Source: UQRS01 sp964481575 | GTDB taxonomy: Bacteria > Bacillota > Clostridia > Oscillospirales > Acutalibacteraceae | Length of the DNA stretch: 43,991 nucleotides | Direction: 5' to 3' | Assembly (NCBI GenBank): GCA_964481575.1 | Contig: CAYZTR010000016.1 | Coordinates: 1 to 43,991 of the forward strand | Shown: positions 8,676-16,185 of the stretch, in pieces | Layout of the letters: each line of letters begins with the position of its first letter | How positions within the stretch are numbered: position 1 is the stretch's first letter | The notes under the pieces: generated by a model | Database searches by the model: none | Told to the model about the DNA's origin: nothing | What the model saw: only the letters and a program-made list of their open reading frames with translations | Position numbers and translations under genes: made by a program

Positions 8676-10208
8676 TTACACGCTGGGAATCAGCAGCATA
8701 CGTTCCTGCTCCAGGGTATCACCCTGCATATCATTGACAGCAGCAATTTCAGCCGGAGAGGTATGATATCGCCGCGCAATATCCCAAAGGGCCTCGCCTG
8801 CCCCGGCAAAATAGATCACCAGTGCCGTACTCTCCGGGCGGGGAATGGGTTTCTCGGTATCCACCGTCAGGTCCGCCAGTGCGGACAAAGCATGCGGCTG
8901 ATACACTGCCAGCCGGATTTCCAGCTCCACCTGCAGCTCCGCCCGATTTCCTCCGGACATCGTTACCTGCGTCTGTCCCACAGAAACACAAGATTCCACC
9001 TGAACCGTATCCGGCAAAGCATCCAGCGGTTTCCGGTAGCTGTATTCCAGGGGACGCTCCAGCCAGGTATAGCTTCCGGCTGCATCCCGCGCCAGAAGAT
9101 ACACCTTCAGATTGCCCCGCAGCACCACGGCGCCATCCTCGGTCTGCCCCACCTCACCCATGGGCTTGCACCAGGCCTGCAGCACCTGTATCACACTATC
9201 CTCCGGGAATTCCAGCGTCTTTTTACAAACAAAACGTTCCGAAGGCTGCGCCAACAGCTGCCGCAGAGTCAGATCCTTGCGCTGGACCGAAGTTTCATGC
9301 CGGGTCGAAAAAGCGTCTGTAATCAAAGTCAGCGGTTTTTCCTCGGTGACCGTAATAACAATGGTACCCCGACCAGTGGCCAACAAAAACCGGGCCTCCC
9401 CGTCTGCACCGGCCTGCATCCGAACGCTGACAGCCGGCGGCAACAGCCGGGCGTCACACCGGCTGTTTTCAGTAACACCGGGGGCATCCACCACCTGATT
9501 GATTGGGAATTCTCCCTCGACCGTGCCGGCTCCCTCCGCCGTTTTCACCAGTGCCGAAATAAACAAGGTTCCTTTGACCACCAGCTTATCCTTTAACAGC
9601 TTGCATTCAGACAGGGTTCCCCGGACATCACAAGCCAGCACCGCCCGGGCAGCCGGATCGGAGGCCGGAACGGGAAGCGTCTCCTCAATGGCAAACTGCT
9701 TTTCCACAGTGGTCACCGGCAGGCAGGTCTGCACCTCAGCGGTACGCAACTGCATACCGGGAAGCTCTGTGTCAGCCAGCAATTCCACCGGTTCCTGCCC
9801 TGTCACCCGCAACCGCAAACCGCAGGCACCATGTACCTCCATTTTCCGCGGTGTCAAAGCCCGGCAGTTAACATAATCCGGAACCGGTTGACACATGGCC
9901 ACCACCGGCCCTTCCGGCAGACTGGTCAGCTCCACCGTCCGGCGAAAGGGCTGCTCATATTCGTAGCCGTACAGCTCTCCATCCGCATCGGTATACAGCA
10001 AATTGATCTGCTGGTTCCCATCAAGATTCACCGCGCCGCCACTGCAGTTGGGAGACAAAACGGTTGTCTCCACCCGGCAGGACAGGATTCTGGCGATTTC
10101 CGGGCAATAATCCGGCAGAACGAATTCCACATCCAGGGGCTGCTCCAGTGATTGCTCCAGCAAAACCCGCTCGGTGGATACGGTCTGTTTTTCCATTTGA
10201 TTTTCCAC
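8676..10208 (-). CDS. sipL: SipL-like spore morphogenesis protein (DUF3794 plus LysM)
   Basis: The 510-residue protein has repeated DUF3794-type beta domains through most of its length, for example FVLPDYCPEIARILSCRVE near residue 30. A C-terminal LysM domain (about 463-510) carries GEALWDIARRYHTSPAEIA...N. This is the layout of Clostridioides difficile SipL, which binds SpoIVA through its LysM domain and is needed to anchor the coat. The start is a GTG at 10208 with GAGGGAG about 5 nt upstream; the next in-frame ATG is too far from that site. It lies 77 bp downstream of spoIIID and 1.9 kb from spoIVA on the same strand. A DUF3794/LysM protein with another role is possible, but the context strongly favours SipL. 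Confidence 0.85.
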   Translation of the reverse strand: MENQMEKQTVSTERVLLEQSLEQPLDVEFVLPDYCPEIARILSCRVETTVLSPNCSGGAVNLDGNQQINLLYTDADGELYGYEYEQPFRRTVELTSLPEGPVVAMCQPVPDYVNCRALTPRKMEVHGACGLRLRVTGQEPVELLADTELPGMQLRTAEVQTCLPVTTVEKQFAIEETLPVPASDPAARAVLACDVRGTLSECKLLKDKLVVKGTLFISALVKTAEGAGTVEGEFPINQVVDAPGVTENSRCDARLLPPAVSVRMQAGADGEARFLLATGRGTIVITVTEEKPLTLITDAFSTRHETSVQRKDLTLRQLLAQPSERFVCKKTLEFPEDSVIQVLQAWCKPMGEVGQTEDGAVVLRGNLKVYLLARDAAGSYTWLERPLEYSYRKPLDALPDTVQVESCVSVGQTQVTMSGGNRAELQVELEIRLAVYQPHALSALADLTVDTEKPIPRPESTALVIYFAGAGEALWDIARRYHTSPAEIAAVNDMQGDTLEQERMLLIPSV

Positions 10209-10256
10209 GAATGCTCCCTCATTTCCAAAACGGTTTTTCTGTGATTCTTCTGCTAT

Positions 10257-10285
10257 ATTTTATGATAGTTCCGGATAGGATAGAA
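10257..10285 (-). promoter_or_regulatory. Possible sigma-E type promoter of sipL
   Basis: A -10 box CATAAAAT (10264-10257) differs at one base from the sigma-E -10 consensus. The -35 region 14 nt upstream (TTCTATC) is a weak match. It sits in the spoIIID-sipL gap about 50 nt before the GTG, so sipL may have its own promoter as well as read-through from spoIIID. Confidence 0.4.
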
Positions 10286-10286
10286 C

Positions 10287-10535
10287 CTATTCTCCTTTGT
10301 ATTTCCGCCGGGTAGCCATACCGCCCCGGATATGCCGTTCTTTTTTATTGGTCTCTAAAACCTCTTTCACCTGTTCCCAAAGACCCGGATCCATCAGCCG
10401 AAGCCGATCGGTCACATCTTTATGTACGGTGGATTTGCTGACGGAAAACTGCTTGGCTGCCGCTCGGACAGTGGCCTTCTGCTCTACGATGTATTCTCCC
10501 AGAATCACCGCCCGCTCCTTGGTCGCGCCCCGCAT
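10287..10535 (-). CDS. spoIIID: Sporulation transcriptional regulator SpoIIID
   Basis: SpoIIID is a small DNA-binding protein that switches mother-cell gene expression between the sigma-E and sigma-K stages. The 82-residue product carries the family hallmarks: KERAVILGEYIVEQKATVR, the helix-turn-helix AAAKQFSVSKSTVHKDVTD, and the basic C-terminal segment HIRGGMATRRKYKG. The ATG at 10535 is preferred to a TTG two codons upstream because AGGGAGGG lies 7 nt before it, whereas the TTG abuts that site. sipL follows on the same strand, so SpoIIID may regulate its neighbour directly. Confidence 0.96.
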   Translation of the reverse strand: MRGATKERAVILGEYIVEQKATVRAAAKQFSVSKSTVHKDVTDRLRLMDPGLWEQVKEVLETNKKERHIRGGMATRRKYKGE

Positions 10536-10611
10536 GTGCAATCCCTCCCTTGCCGCCCGGAGCGGAAAACCTTGCAGTTTTCGCCCTAGGTAACGACTTA
10601 TTTCCTTGCAA

Positions 10612-10640
10612 TCTATATGCAGAAAAAGGGAGAAACATAC
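10612..10640 (-). promoter_or_regulatory. Possible sigma-E type promoter of spoIIID
   Basis: GTATGTT (10640-10634), a 14-nt spacer and CATATAGA (10619-10612) resemble a sigma-E promoter, about 75 nt before the spoIIID ATG. spoIIID is sigma-E controlled in studied species. The boxes are imperfect. Confidence 0.4.
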
Positions 10641-10747
10641 CGCACCACTGGAAAAACAGCGAAATTACCAGAGCAGTGAGAAGTTTCCTTTCAATACAGA
10701 TCGGCTTTTCTTTTCCGGAATCATTCCGATGCCTCAAACGCAGAAAC

Positions 10748-10785
10748 AAGCAGGCGCCCCTAAACAAAAAAGGGGACGCCTGCTT
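10748..10785 (-). terminator. Hairpin at the end of the V-ATPase operon
   Basis: AAGCAGGCG/CGCCTGCTT and CCCC/GGGG pair across an A-rich loop, with one bulged base. It lies 22 bp after the stop of the subunit D gene. The T-rich tail on the minus strand (TTGTTTCTG) is weak but present. Confidence 0.65.
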
Positions 10786-10806
10786 GCATTTTATTCCAAA
10801 TCATTT

Positions 10807-11415
10807 TTATTTCATTTGATTTTTGATTACCTTCAACCGGGAGAACTCCTCCCGCTCCTTTTCTTCCAAAGCCTCGGTAATCCACTTGACCTGGGAATCA
10901 AACTTGGGGATCATAATATTTTTCAGGGCGTTGGCCCGCTTCTGGGTTTTACGAATTCCCTGGGCCAAACGGTAAACACTGTTTTCCAACTCCGCCAGCT
11001 GGGCCGTCAGCCGCTTCACTTGGTCAAACCGGGCATAGGCTTCATCCAGCTGGATATTGGTCCGGCGATAACCGAAATAATTCTGCCGAGGCTTCGGTTG
11101 GATGGTTACCGTAGGAATTTCAACCCCCATAACACTGCGGTAGGTAATATCCACACTCTCCTCCACCGGTACTGCCCGGGCAAACTGATCCACCACACCC
11201 AGGGTAATATTGGCGGCCTGGAGCGCCGCATAAGCCTCCCGATAGGTGGTATCAATCTGTTCCTGGATTGCAGCGGCTTCATCCATCAGGGACATGGTCT
11301 CCTGCACCAGGATATTCCGCTTGCGGTCCAACAGCTCGTAACCGGTTCTGGCCAGCTCCAGCGATTTTTTAATTTTCATCAGATTCCCTTTGGTGGGGAA
11401 CACCTGGTCTGCCAT
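10807..11415 (-). CDS. ntpD: V-type ATPase subunit D
   Basis: This subunit is the central rotor shaft, coupling the A3B3 head to the membrane ring. It has the family N-terminus (FPTKGNLMKIKKSLELARTGYELLDRKRNIL), a long coiled-coil layout with N- and C-terminal helices, and a C-terminal helix IRKTQKRANALKNIMIPKF. At 202 residues it is the usual length. It is the last gene of the nine-gene operon, 39 bp after subunit B. Confidence 0.96.
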   Translation of the reverse strand: MADQVFPTKGNLMKIKKSLELARTGYELLDRKRNILVQETMSLMDEAAAIQEQIDTTYREAYAALQAANITLGVVDQFARAVPVEESVDITYRSVMGVEIPTVTIQPKPRQNYFGYRRTNIQLDEAYARFDQVKRLTAQLAELENSVYRLAQGIRKTQKRANALKNIMIPKFDSQVKWITEALEEKEREEFSRLKVIKNQMK

Positions 11416-11454
11416 ACCGGTCGCCTCCTTTCCGGCCTTCTACGGTGCCGGCTG

Positions 11455-12840
11455 TCAGGCCGACTCCCGTGGTTTATAATACTGATCCAGCAGGGCATCG
11501 TCCAACCGATCCAGCTCCTCCCGGGGGAAGGCAGACAGCAGATACCAGCCCAAATCCAGCGTTTCCTCAATGGTGCGGGCTTCATGAAAATCCTGCCGCA
11601 GGAAAATCTGTTCAAACTCCTTACCAAAGGCAAGATAACGTTTATCCGCAGCGGAAAGCTCATCCTCCCCGATAACCGACGCCAAAGACCTGGCGTCCTG
11701 CACCCGGGCATAGGCGGCAAACAGCTGATTGGCCAGGGGCTGATGATCCGCCCTGGTATACCCCTCGCCGATACCGTCCTTCATCAAACGGGACAAAGAG
11801 GGAAGCACCCCCACAGGGGGATAAATTCCAACACCATCCAGCGTCCGATCCAGCACGATTTGTCCCTCGGTAATGTAGGCGGTCAGATCAGGAACCGGAT
11901 GCGTGATATCATCATTGGGCATGGTAAGAATAGGCAGCTGGGTCACCGACCCCTTGCGCCCCTTAATCATACCGGCACGCTCGTACAAGGAGGCCAGATC
12001 AGAGTACAGGTATCCGGGGTAGCCTTTTCTGCCGGGGATTTCCCCCTTCGAGGAAGAAAATTCCCGCAGGGCTTCCGCGTAAGAGGTCATGTCGGTCATG
12101 ACCACCAGAATATTCATGCCCTTTTCAAAGGCCAGATACTCAGCAGCGGTCAAGGCGCACCGAGGGGTAATGGTACGCTCAATGATGGGGTCATTGGACA
12201 GGTTCAGGAACATTACCACCCGTTCCAGTACCCCCGACTCCTGAAAAGAGCGGCGGAAAAAATCCGCCACATCGTTTTTCACACCCATAGCGGCAAAAAC
12301 AATGGCAAAATTGTCATTATCCTCCCCGGTGATCTTGGCCTGACGGACAATCTGCACCGCCAGCTCGTTGTGCTTCATACCCGAGCCGGAAAAGATGGGC
12401 AGCTTTTGCCCTCGAATCAGGGTGGACAAACAGTCAATAGAAGAAATGCCGGTGCAAATAAAGTTCCGGGGATAAACCCGGGAAACCGGATTGATGGGCA
12501 TACCGTTTACATCGGCAAAGGTCTCCGGGAAGATTTCCCCAAGTCCGTCTTTGGGACGGCCCACCCCATCAAACACCCTGCCCAGCATTTCTTCCGACAG
12601 GGGCAGAGTCATGGAACGCCCCTGCAACACCGTGCCGGTATTGTCCAGGGAGATGCCTCGTGTGCCTTCAAACACCTGGATCACCACACGGGAGCCGTCA
12701 ATCTGAATGATCCGACCCTGGCGGCGGGTACCATTGTCCAGCCGAAGCTCTACCATTTCTTCATAGGAAGCCCCCTGAACACCATCCAGCACCACCAAAG
12801 AACCGGAGATTTCCCGCAGGCCATGATATTCCATTATCAT
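11455..12840 (-). CDS. ntpB: V-type ATPase subunit B
   Basis: This is the non-catalytic nucleotide-site subunit of the A3B3 head, 461 residues. The degenerate P-loop region reads PIFSGSGMKHNELAVQIVRQ, as expected for B subunits, which lack the Walker lysine. DMTSYAEALREFSS and the DLASLYERAG segment are also typical. The ATG at 12840 has GGAGG about 8 nt upstream. It follows subunit A with an 18-bp gap, giving the near-universal A-B-D order. Confidence 0.97.
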   Translation of the reverse strand: MIMEYHGLREISGSLVVLDGVQGASYEEMVELRLDNGTRRQGRIIQIDGSRVVIQVFEGTRGISLDNTGTVLQGRSMTLPLSEEMLGRVFDGVGRPKDGLGEIFPETFADVNGMPINPVSRVYPRNFICTGISSIDCLSTLIRGQKLPIFSGSGMKHNELAVQIVRQAKITGEDNDNFAIVFAAMGVKNDVADFFRRSFQESGVLERVVMFLNLSNDPIIERTITPRCALTAAEYLAFEKGMNILVVMTDMTSYAEALREFSSSKGEIPGRKGYPGYLYSDLASLYERAGMIKGRKGSVTQLPILTMPNDDITHPVPDLTAYITEGQIVLDRTLDGVGIYPPVGVLPSLSRLMKDGIGEGYTRADHQPLANQLFAAYARVQDARSLASVIGEDELSAADKRYLAFGKEFEQIFLRQDFHEARTIEETLDLGWYLLSAFPREELDRLDDALLDQYYKPRESA

Positions 12841-12858
12841 CGTCAGTTCCTCCCCTTC

Positions 12859-14607
12859 TTAGCGGATCTGATCCATCGTCCGGTCGATCTCGGCCAGATA
12901 ATCCTTAAACATCTCCGGATTTTTATTGGGGATGTCGTACTTGATTTTAATCAGCTTTTCATAGAGACCGGTTTCAGACACACGGGCCACCGGAACACCG
13001 GTGGCAATCAGGGCTCTGCCCCGATCATACAAATGCAGGATCACCTGCATCATCAAAAACTGCTTTAGCAGCGGCACATAGGTATCATCTGCATGAAAGG
13101 CATTCTGCTGCAGGAATCCCACCCGCACCACCCGGGCAATGTCCAGAATGAGCTTTTGGTCATCAGGGAGTACATCCGCGCCAATGAGCTTGACGATCTC
13201 CATCAGATCGTTTTCTTCCCGAAGAATGGCGATGATGCGGCTCCGGTATTCCATAAAATCAGGATGCACATTTTCGTTAAAATACCGGCTCAGGTCAGTA
13301 TCGTATTCACTGTAACTGGAGGTCCAGTTGATAGCAGGATAATGCCGGGCATAGGCCAGCGCCTTATCCAGCGCCCAGAACACCCGCGTGAAACGCTTGG
13401 TATTTTGGGTCACCGGCTCGGAAAAATCGGCCCCTTGGGGGGAAACCGCTCCGATAACGGTCACCGAGCCTTGGGCACCGTTCAGAGATTCCACACGACC
13501 AGCCCGCTCGTAAAATTCTGACAGCCGGGAGGGCAAATAAGCCGGGAAGCCCTCCTCCGCAGGCATTTCCTCCAGCCGCCCGGAAATCTCCCGGAGGGCT
13601 TCGGCCCAGCGGGAAGTGGAATCGGCCATCATGGCCACATCATACCCCATATCCCGGTAGTATTCCGCCAGGGTAATGCCGGTATAAATGGAGGCCTCCC
13701 GGGCTGCCACCGGCATATTGGAGGTGTTGGCAATCAGCACCGTGCGGTCGGTAAGCTTCCGACCGGTACGGGGATCAATCAGCTCCCCGAATTCATCCAG
13801 CACCTGGGTCATTTCATTACCCCGCTCGCCACAGCCAACATAAATAATAATATCCGCATCGCACCATTTGGCCAGCTGGTGCTGGGTCATGGTTTTCCCG
13901 GTACCGAATCCACCGGGAATGGCAGCAGTGCCGCCCTTGGCGATGGGCAGCAGCGTATCAATGACCCGCTGTCCCGTAATCAGCGGGATAGTAGAGGCCA
14001 AACGTTGGGCATAGGGCCGGGGATTCCGGATGGGCCACCGCTGGCACAACGTCAGAGGGTATTTGTTTCCATCGTCATCCGTCAGCTCACAAATCCGGTC
14101 GTTCAGCCGATAGCTACCGTCTTTGACCGCAAAGGTTACCTTCCCGGAAATTCCGGGCGGCACCATCACTTTATGCACAATACTCTCGGTTTCGGGGCAG
14201 GTGGCATACACCGTGCCGCCAGTCAGGACATCCCCTACCGAGACCGTCACTGTCACATTCCAAAGCTTATTCTCATCCAGGGCATGAAACTGGTTGCCCC
14301 GGGCAATAAAGGCGCCGGAGGCTGCAGCCACATCCCGCAGCGGACGCTCGATTCCATCGAAAATATTCGTCAGAATTCCGGGCCCCAACGTCACCGACAT
14401 GGGCGCCCCGGTTCCCTCCACTGGCTCTCCGGGTGTCAGTCCGGTGGTCTCCTCGTACACCTGGATGATAGTAGTATCATCCTCCAGGCCAATGACCTCG
14501 CCCACCAGCCGTTCCTTCCCCACATAGACCATTTCCTGCATGGAAAAAGCTCTGGTATTTTTCAGGGTCACCACGGGCCCGTTGATACCGAATATCACTT
14601 CAGACAT
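12859..14607 (-). CDS. ntpA: V-type ATPase catalytic subunit A
   Basis: This 582-residue subunit carries the catalytic ATP sites. The P-loop GGFGTGKTMTQHQLAKW, the arm region GERGNEMTQVLDEF, and DSTSRWAEALREISGRLEEMPAEEG (in two motifs) identify it. A long family-specific non-homologous insert precedes the P-loop. I use the ATG at 14607, 8 nt after GGAGG. A TTG five codons upstream overlaps that site and is unlikely. It lies between subunits E and B. Confidence 0.97.
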   Translation of the reverse strand: MSEVIFGINGPVVTLKNTRAFSMQEMVYVGKERLVGEVIGLEDDTTIIQVYEETTGLTPGEPVEGTGAPMSVTLGPGILTNIFDGIERPLRDVAAASGAFIARGNQFHALDENKLWNVTVTVSVGDVLTGGTVYATCPETESIVHKVMVPPGISGKVTFAVKDGSYRLNDRICELTDDDGNKYPLTLCQRWPIRNPRPYAQRLASTIPLITGQRVIDTLLPIAKGGTAAIPGGFGTGKTMTQHQLAKWCDADIIIYVGCGERGNEMTQVLDEFGELIDPRTGRKLTDRTVLIANTSNMPVAAREASIYTGITLAEYYRDMGYDVAMMADSTSRWAEALREISGRLEEMPAEEGFPAYLPSRLSEFYERAGRVESLNGAQGSVTVIGAVSPQGADFSEPVTQNTKRFTRVFWALDKALAYARHYPAINWTSSYSEYDTDLSRYFNENVHPDFMEYRSRIIAILREENDLMEIVKLIGADVLPDDQKLILDIARVVRVGFLQQNAFHADDTYVPLLKQFLMMQVILHLYDRGRALIATGVPVARVSETGLYEKLIKIKYDIPNKNPEMFKDYLAEIDRTMDQIR

Positions 14608-14636
14608 GGTTGAAACCTCCAAAACACGGGATAATC

Positions 14637-15218
14637 TTAGGTAATAATCAGATCGGAATGGGATGCAAACCAGCTGCGGCCGGCGGCCAATCGGCTATCC
14701 AGGGTATCATCCGCCCGGCGAACACCATCCGGAGACTGCCATTTTAATCCCCCCAGAAGAATGGAGGGATCGGTCTCCACCGCAACGCCGCCAGCTGCCG
14801 CAGAAACCGCCTGGGCCAGGTGCTGATCTGCCGGCCGCAGATAGAAGGTGCTGCCCGGCATCCGGGCCGCTCCATCTGCCGCCGAACGCTCCAAAAACAC
14901 CTGATAATCCGAAGAAGCGGTAAACGCTTCCAGCTTTTGCCGGACGGCCTCCATGATTTCATCCGTCATGGCCTCCCGCCGCAGCAGCAACGCCTGGCGA
15001 CGTTCCACCTTTCCGGCGGAAACCTGGCTGCCGATATCCAGCCGTATGGTGGAGGCTGCCCGGGCCAGGGCCAATTCATAATTCTGCCGTGCTGCCGTTT
15101 CGGCCTGCGCCACAGCAGCGGCAATTTTGGTCTCCTGCTCCTGCAAAATCTGGTTCCGCTGGGCCTCCGCCTCTTTTGTAATGGCCGAAACAAAGTGATT
15201 GACTCTTACATCTTGCAT
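14637..15218 (-). CDS. ntpE: V-type ATPase subunit E (peripheral stalk)
   Basis: A 193-residue protein with a long charged N-terminal helix (KEAEAQRNQILQEQETK and following Ala-rich segments) and a globular C-terminal half. This is the pattern of the peripheral stalk subunit E, which pairs with the G/H-type subunit to hold the head static. The ATG at 15218 with GGAGGGAG upstream is preferred. The frame extends further but without a site. The call rests on helix pattern and operon position between F and A. Confidence 0.85.
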   Translation of the reverse strand: MQDVRVNHFVSAITKEAEAQRNQILQEQETKIAAAVAQAETAARQNYELALARAASTIRLDIGSQVSAGKVERRQALLLRREAMTDEIMEAVRQKLEAFTASSDYQVFLERSAADGAARMPGSTFYLRPADQHLAQAVSAAAGGVAVETDPSILLGGLKWQSPDGVRRADDTLDSRLAAGRSWFASHSDLIIT

Positions 15219-15237
15219 GGATAATCTCCCTCCGGAA

Positions 15238-15546
15238 TCAAATTTTAACGCCGATAGCCTCCCGCACATACCGGGCTATGGCGTTTTCTCCCCGCCCATC
15301 TTCATGACGGTCAGGAATCTCCACAATCAGGGGACGGCGCACCTGGAGCTTCAGGGTATATACCCGCTCCCGGCAAAGAGCCACCAAGCTCTCAGTCATA
15401 AGTACAATGCCGATTTCCTCCCGGGCCAGCGCATCATCCAGGGCCTGTTCCACCTCTTGGGCGGTATGAACCACAACCCCTTCGATCCCCGCTAACCGCA
15501 AGCCGGTCAGGGTGTCGTGGTTGTCACTAATGACAAAGAAACGCAT
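15238..15546 (-). CDS. ntpF: V-type ATPase subunit F
   Basis: This is the small rotor-shaft subunit, 102 residues, of the F type (named NtpG in Enterococcus hirae). Family features are the opening FFVISDNHDTLTGLRLAGI, the GIVLMTESLV strand-turn, and RRPLIVEIPDR. It binds subunit D on the central stalk. It sits 17 bp after subunit K and 20 bp before subunit E. Confidence 0.9.
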   Translation of the reverse strand: MRFFVISDNHDTLTGLRLAGIEGVVVHTAQEVEQALDDALAREEIGIVLMTESLVALCRERVYTLKLQVRRPLIVEIPDRHEDGRGENAIARYVREAIGVKI

Positions 15547-15562
15547 AAAACCTGCGCCTCCG

Positions 15563-16081
15563 TCAGCCGATAATTGCTGCCATATTGGCCACCAGATCAG
15601 TCAGCCGCAGGATAATAAAGAATGCAATGATAAAGCCATAAATGGCCAGGGCTTCGCCCAGCACCACGAAAATCATGGACTTACCGAAGGACTTGGGATC
15701 CTCCGACACAGCGCCGATGGCAGCCGGTGCGCCGCCGGACAGAGCAATTCCAGCTCCCAGCGCTGACAGGCCAATGGCAAGACCGGAACCAACCAGAGCC
15801 AGACCCACAGCCAAACCGGAGCCGGACACCGCCTGGGACTCCACCGCTTCGGTGGTAATGGTGGTGGTAGCAGAATCATCGGCAACCATAGTGGTTTCGG
15901 CCGACACCAGCATGGTAAAGCCCAAGCAGAGCACCAGGCACATGGCAAAGGTTACGATATGCCGGGTCACAGCCTTCTTGGCATTTCCGGTCGTTTTCAT
16001 GGTTCTGCGGCCCACCAGAATGGCGGCCAAAATGCCCAACACAGGCAGGATGAAAACCAATACTCTCAATACGTTCATCAT
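15563..16081 (-). CDS. ntpK: V-type ATPase subunit K (membrane rotor ring)
   Basis: The 172-residue protein has four hydrophobic segments. The second pair (LAVGLALVGSGLAIGLSALG and MIFVVLGEALAIYGFIIAFF) is a normal c-type hairpin with the ion-binding Glu in LGEALAIYG. The first pair (MNVLRVLVFILPVLGILAAIL and VTFAMCLVLCLGFTMLVSA) has no carboxylate and does not resemble a c hairpin. A Thr/Ser-rich linker joins the two pairs. So each subunit seems to carry one ion site. I saw no clear set of sodium-coordinating residues, so the coupling ion is undecided. I prefer the ATG at 16081 after GGAG; two starts 4-18 codons upstream are possible. Confidence 0.88.
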   Translation of the reverse strand: MMNVLRVLVFILPVLGILAAILVGRRTMKTTGNAKKAVTRHIVTFAMCLVLCLGFTMLVSAETTMVADDSATTTITTEAVESQAVSGSGLAVGLALVGSGLAIGLSALGAGIALSGGAPAAIGAVSEDPKSFGKSMIFVVLGEALAIYGFIIAFFIILRLTDLVANMAAIIG

Positions 16082-16185
16082 TTTGTACTCCATTTCTCCG
16101 CACAAAGGGAATTTCAGCCGGGTTCTCCCGGCCAACCGCAGGGGGGCGTCATGCGGGCTGCCACCCTACGGACACAGGAAACTTA

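Noticed and set aside
10606..13068. 820-codon open frame on the plus strand
   Set aside because: It lies antisense to V-ATPase subunits D, B and A, whose motifs are unmistakable. Its translation is low-complexity (His/Gln/Gly/Arg-rich), as expected of a shadow frame in GC-rich coding DNA.
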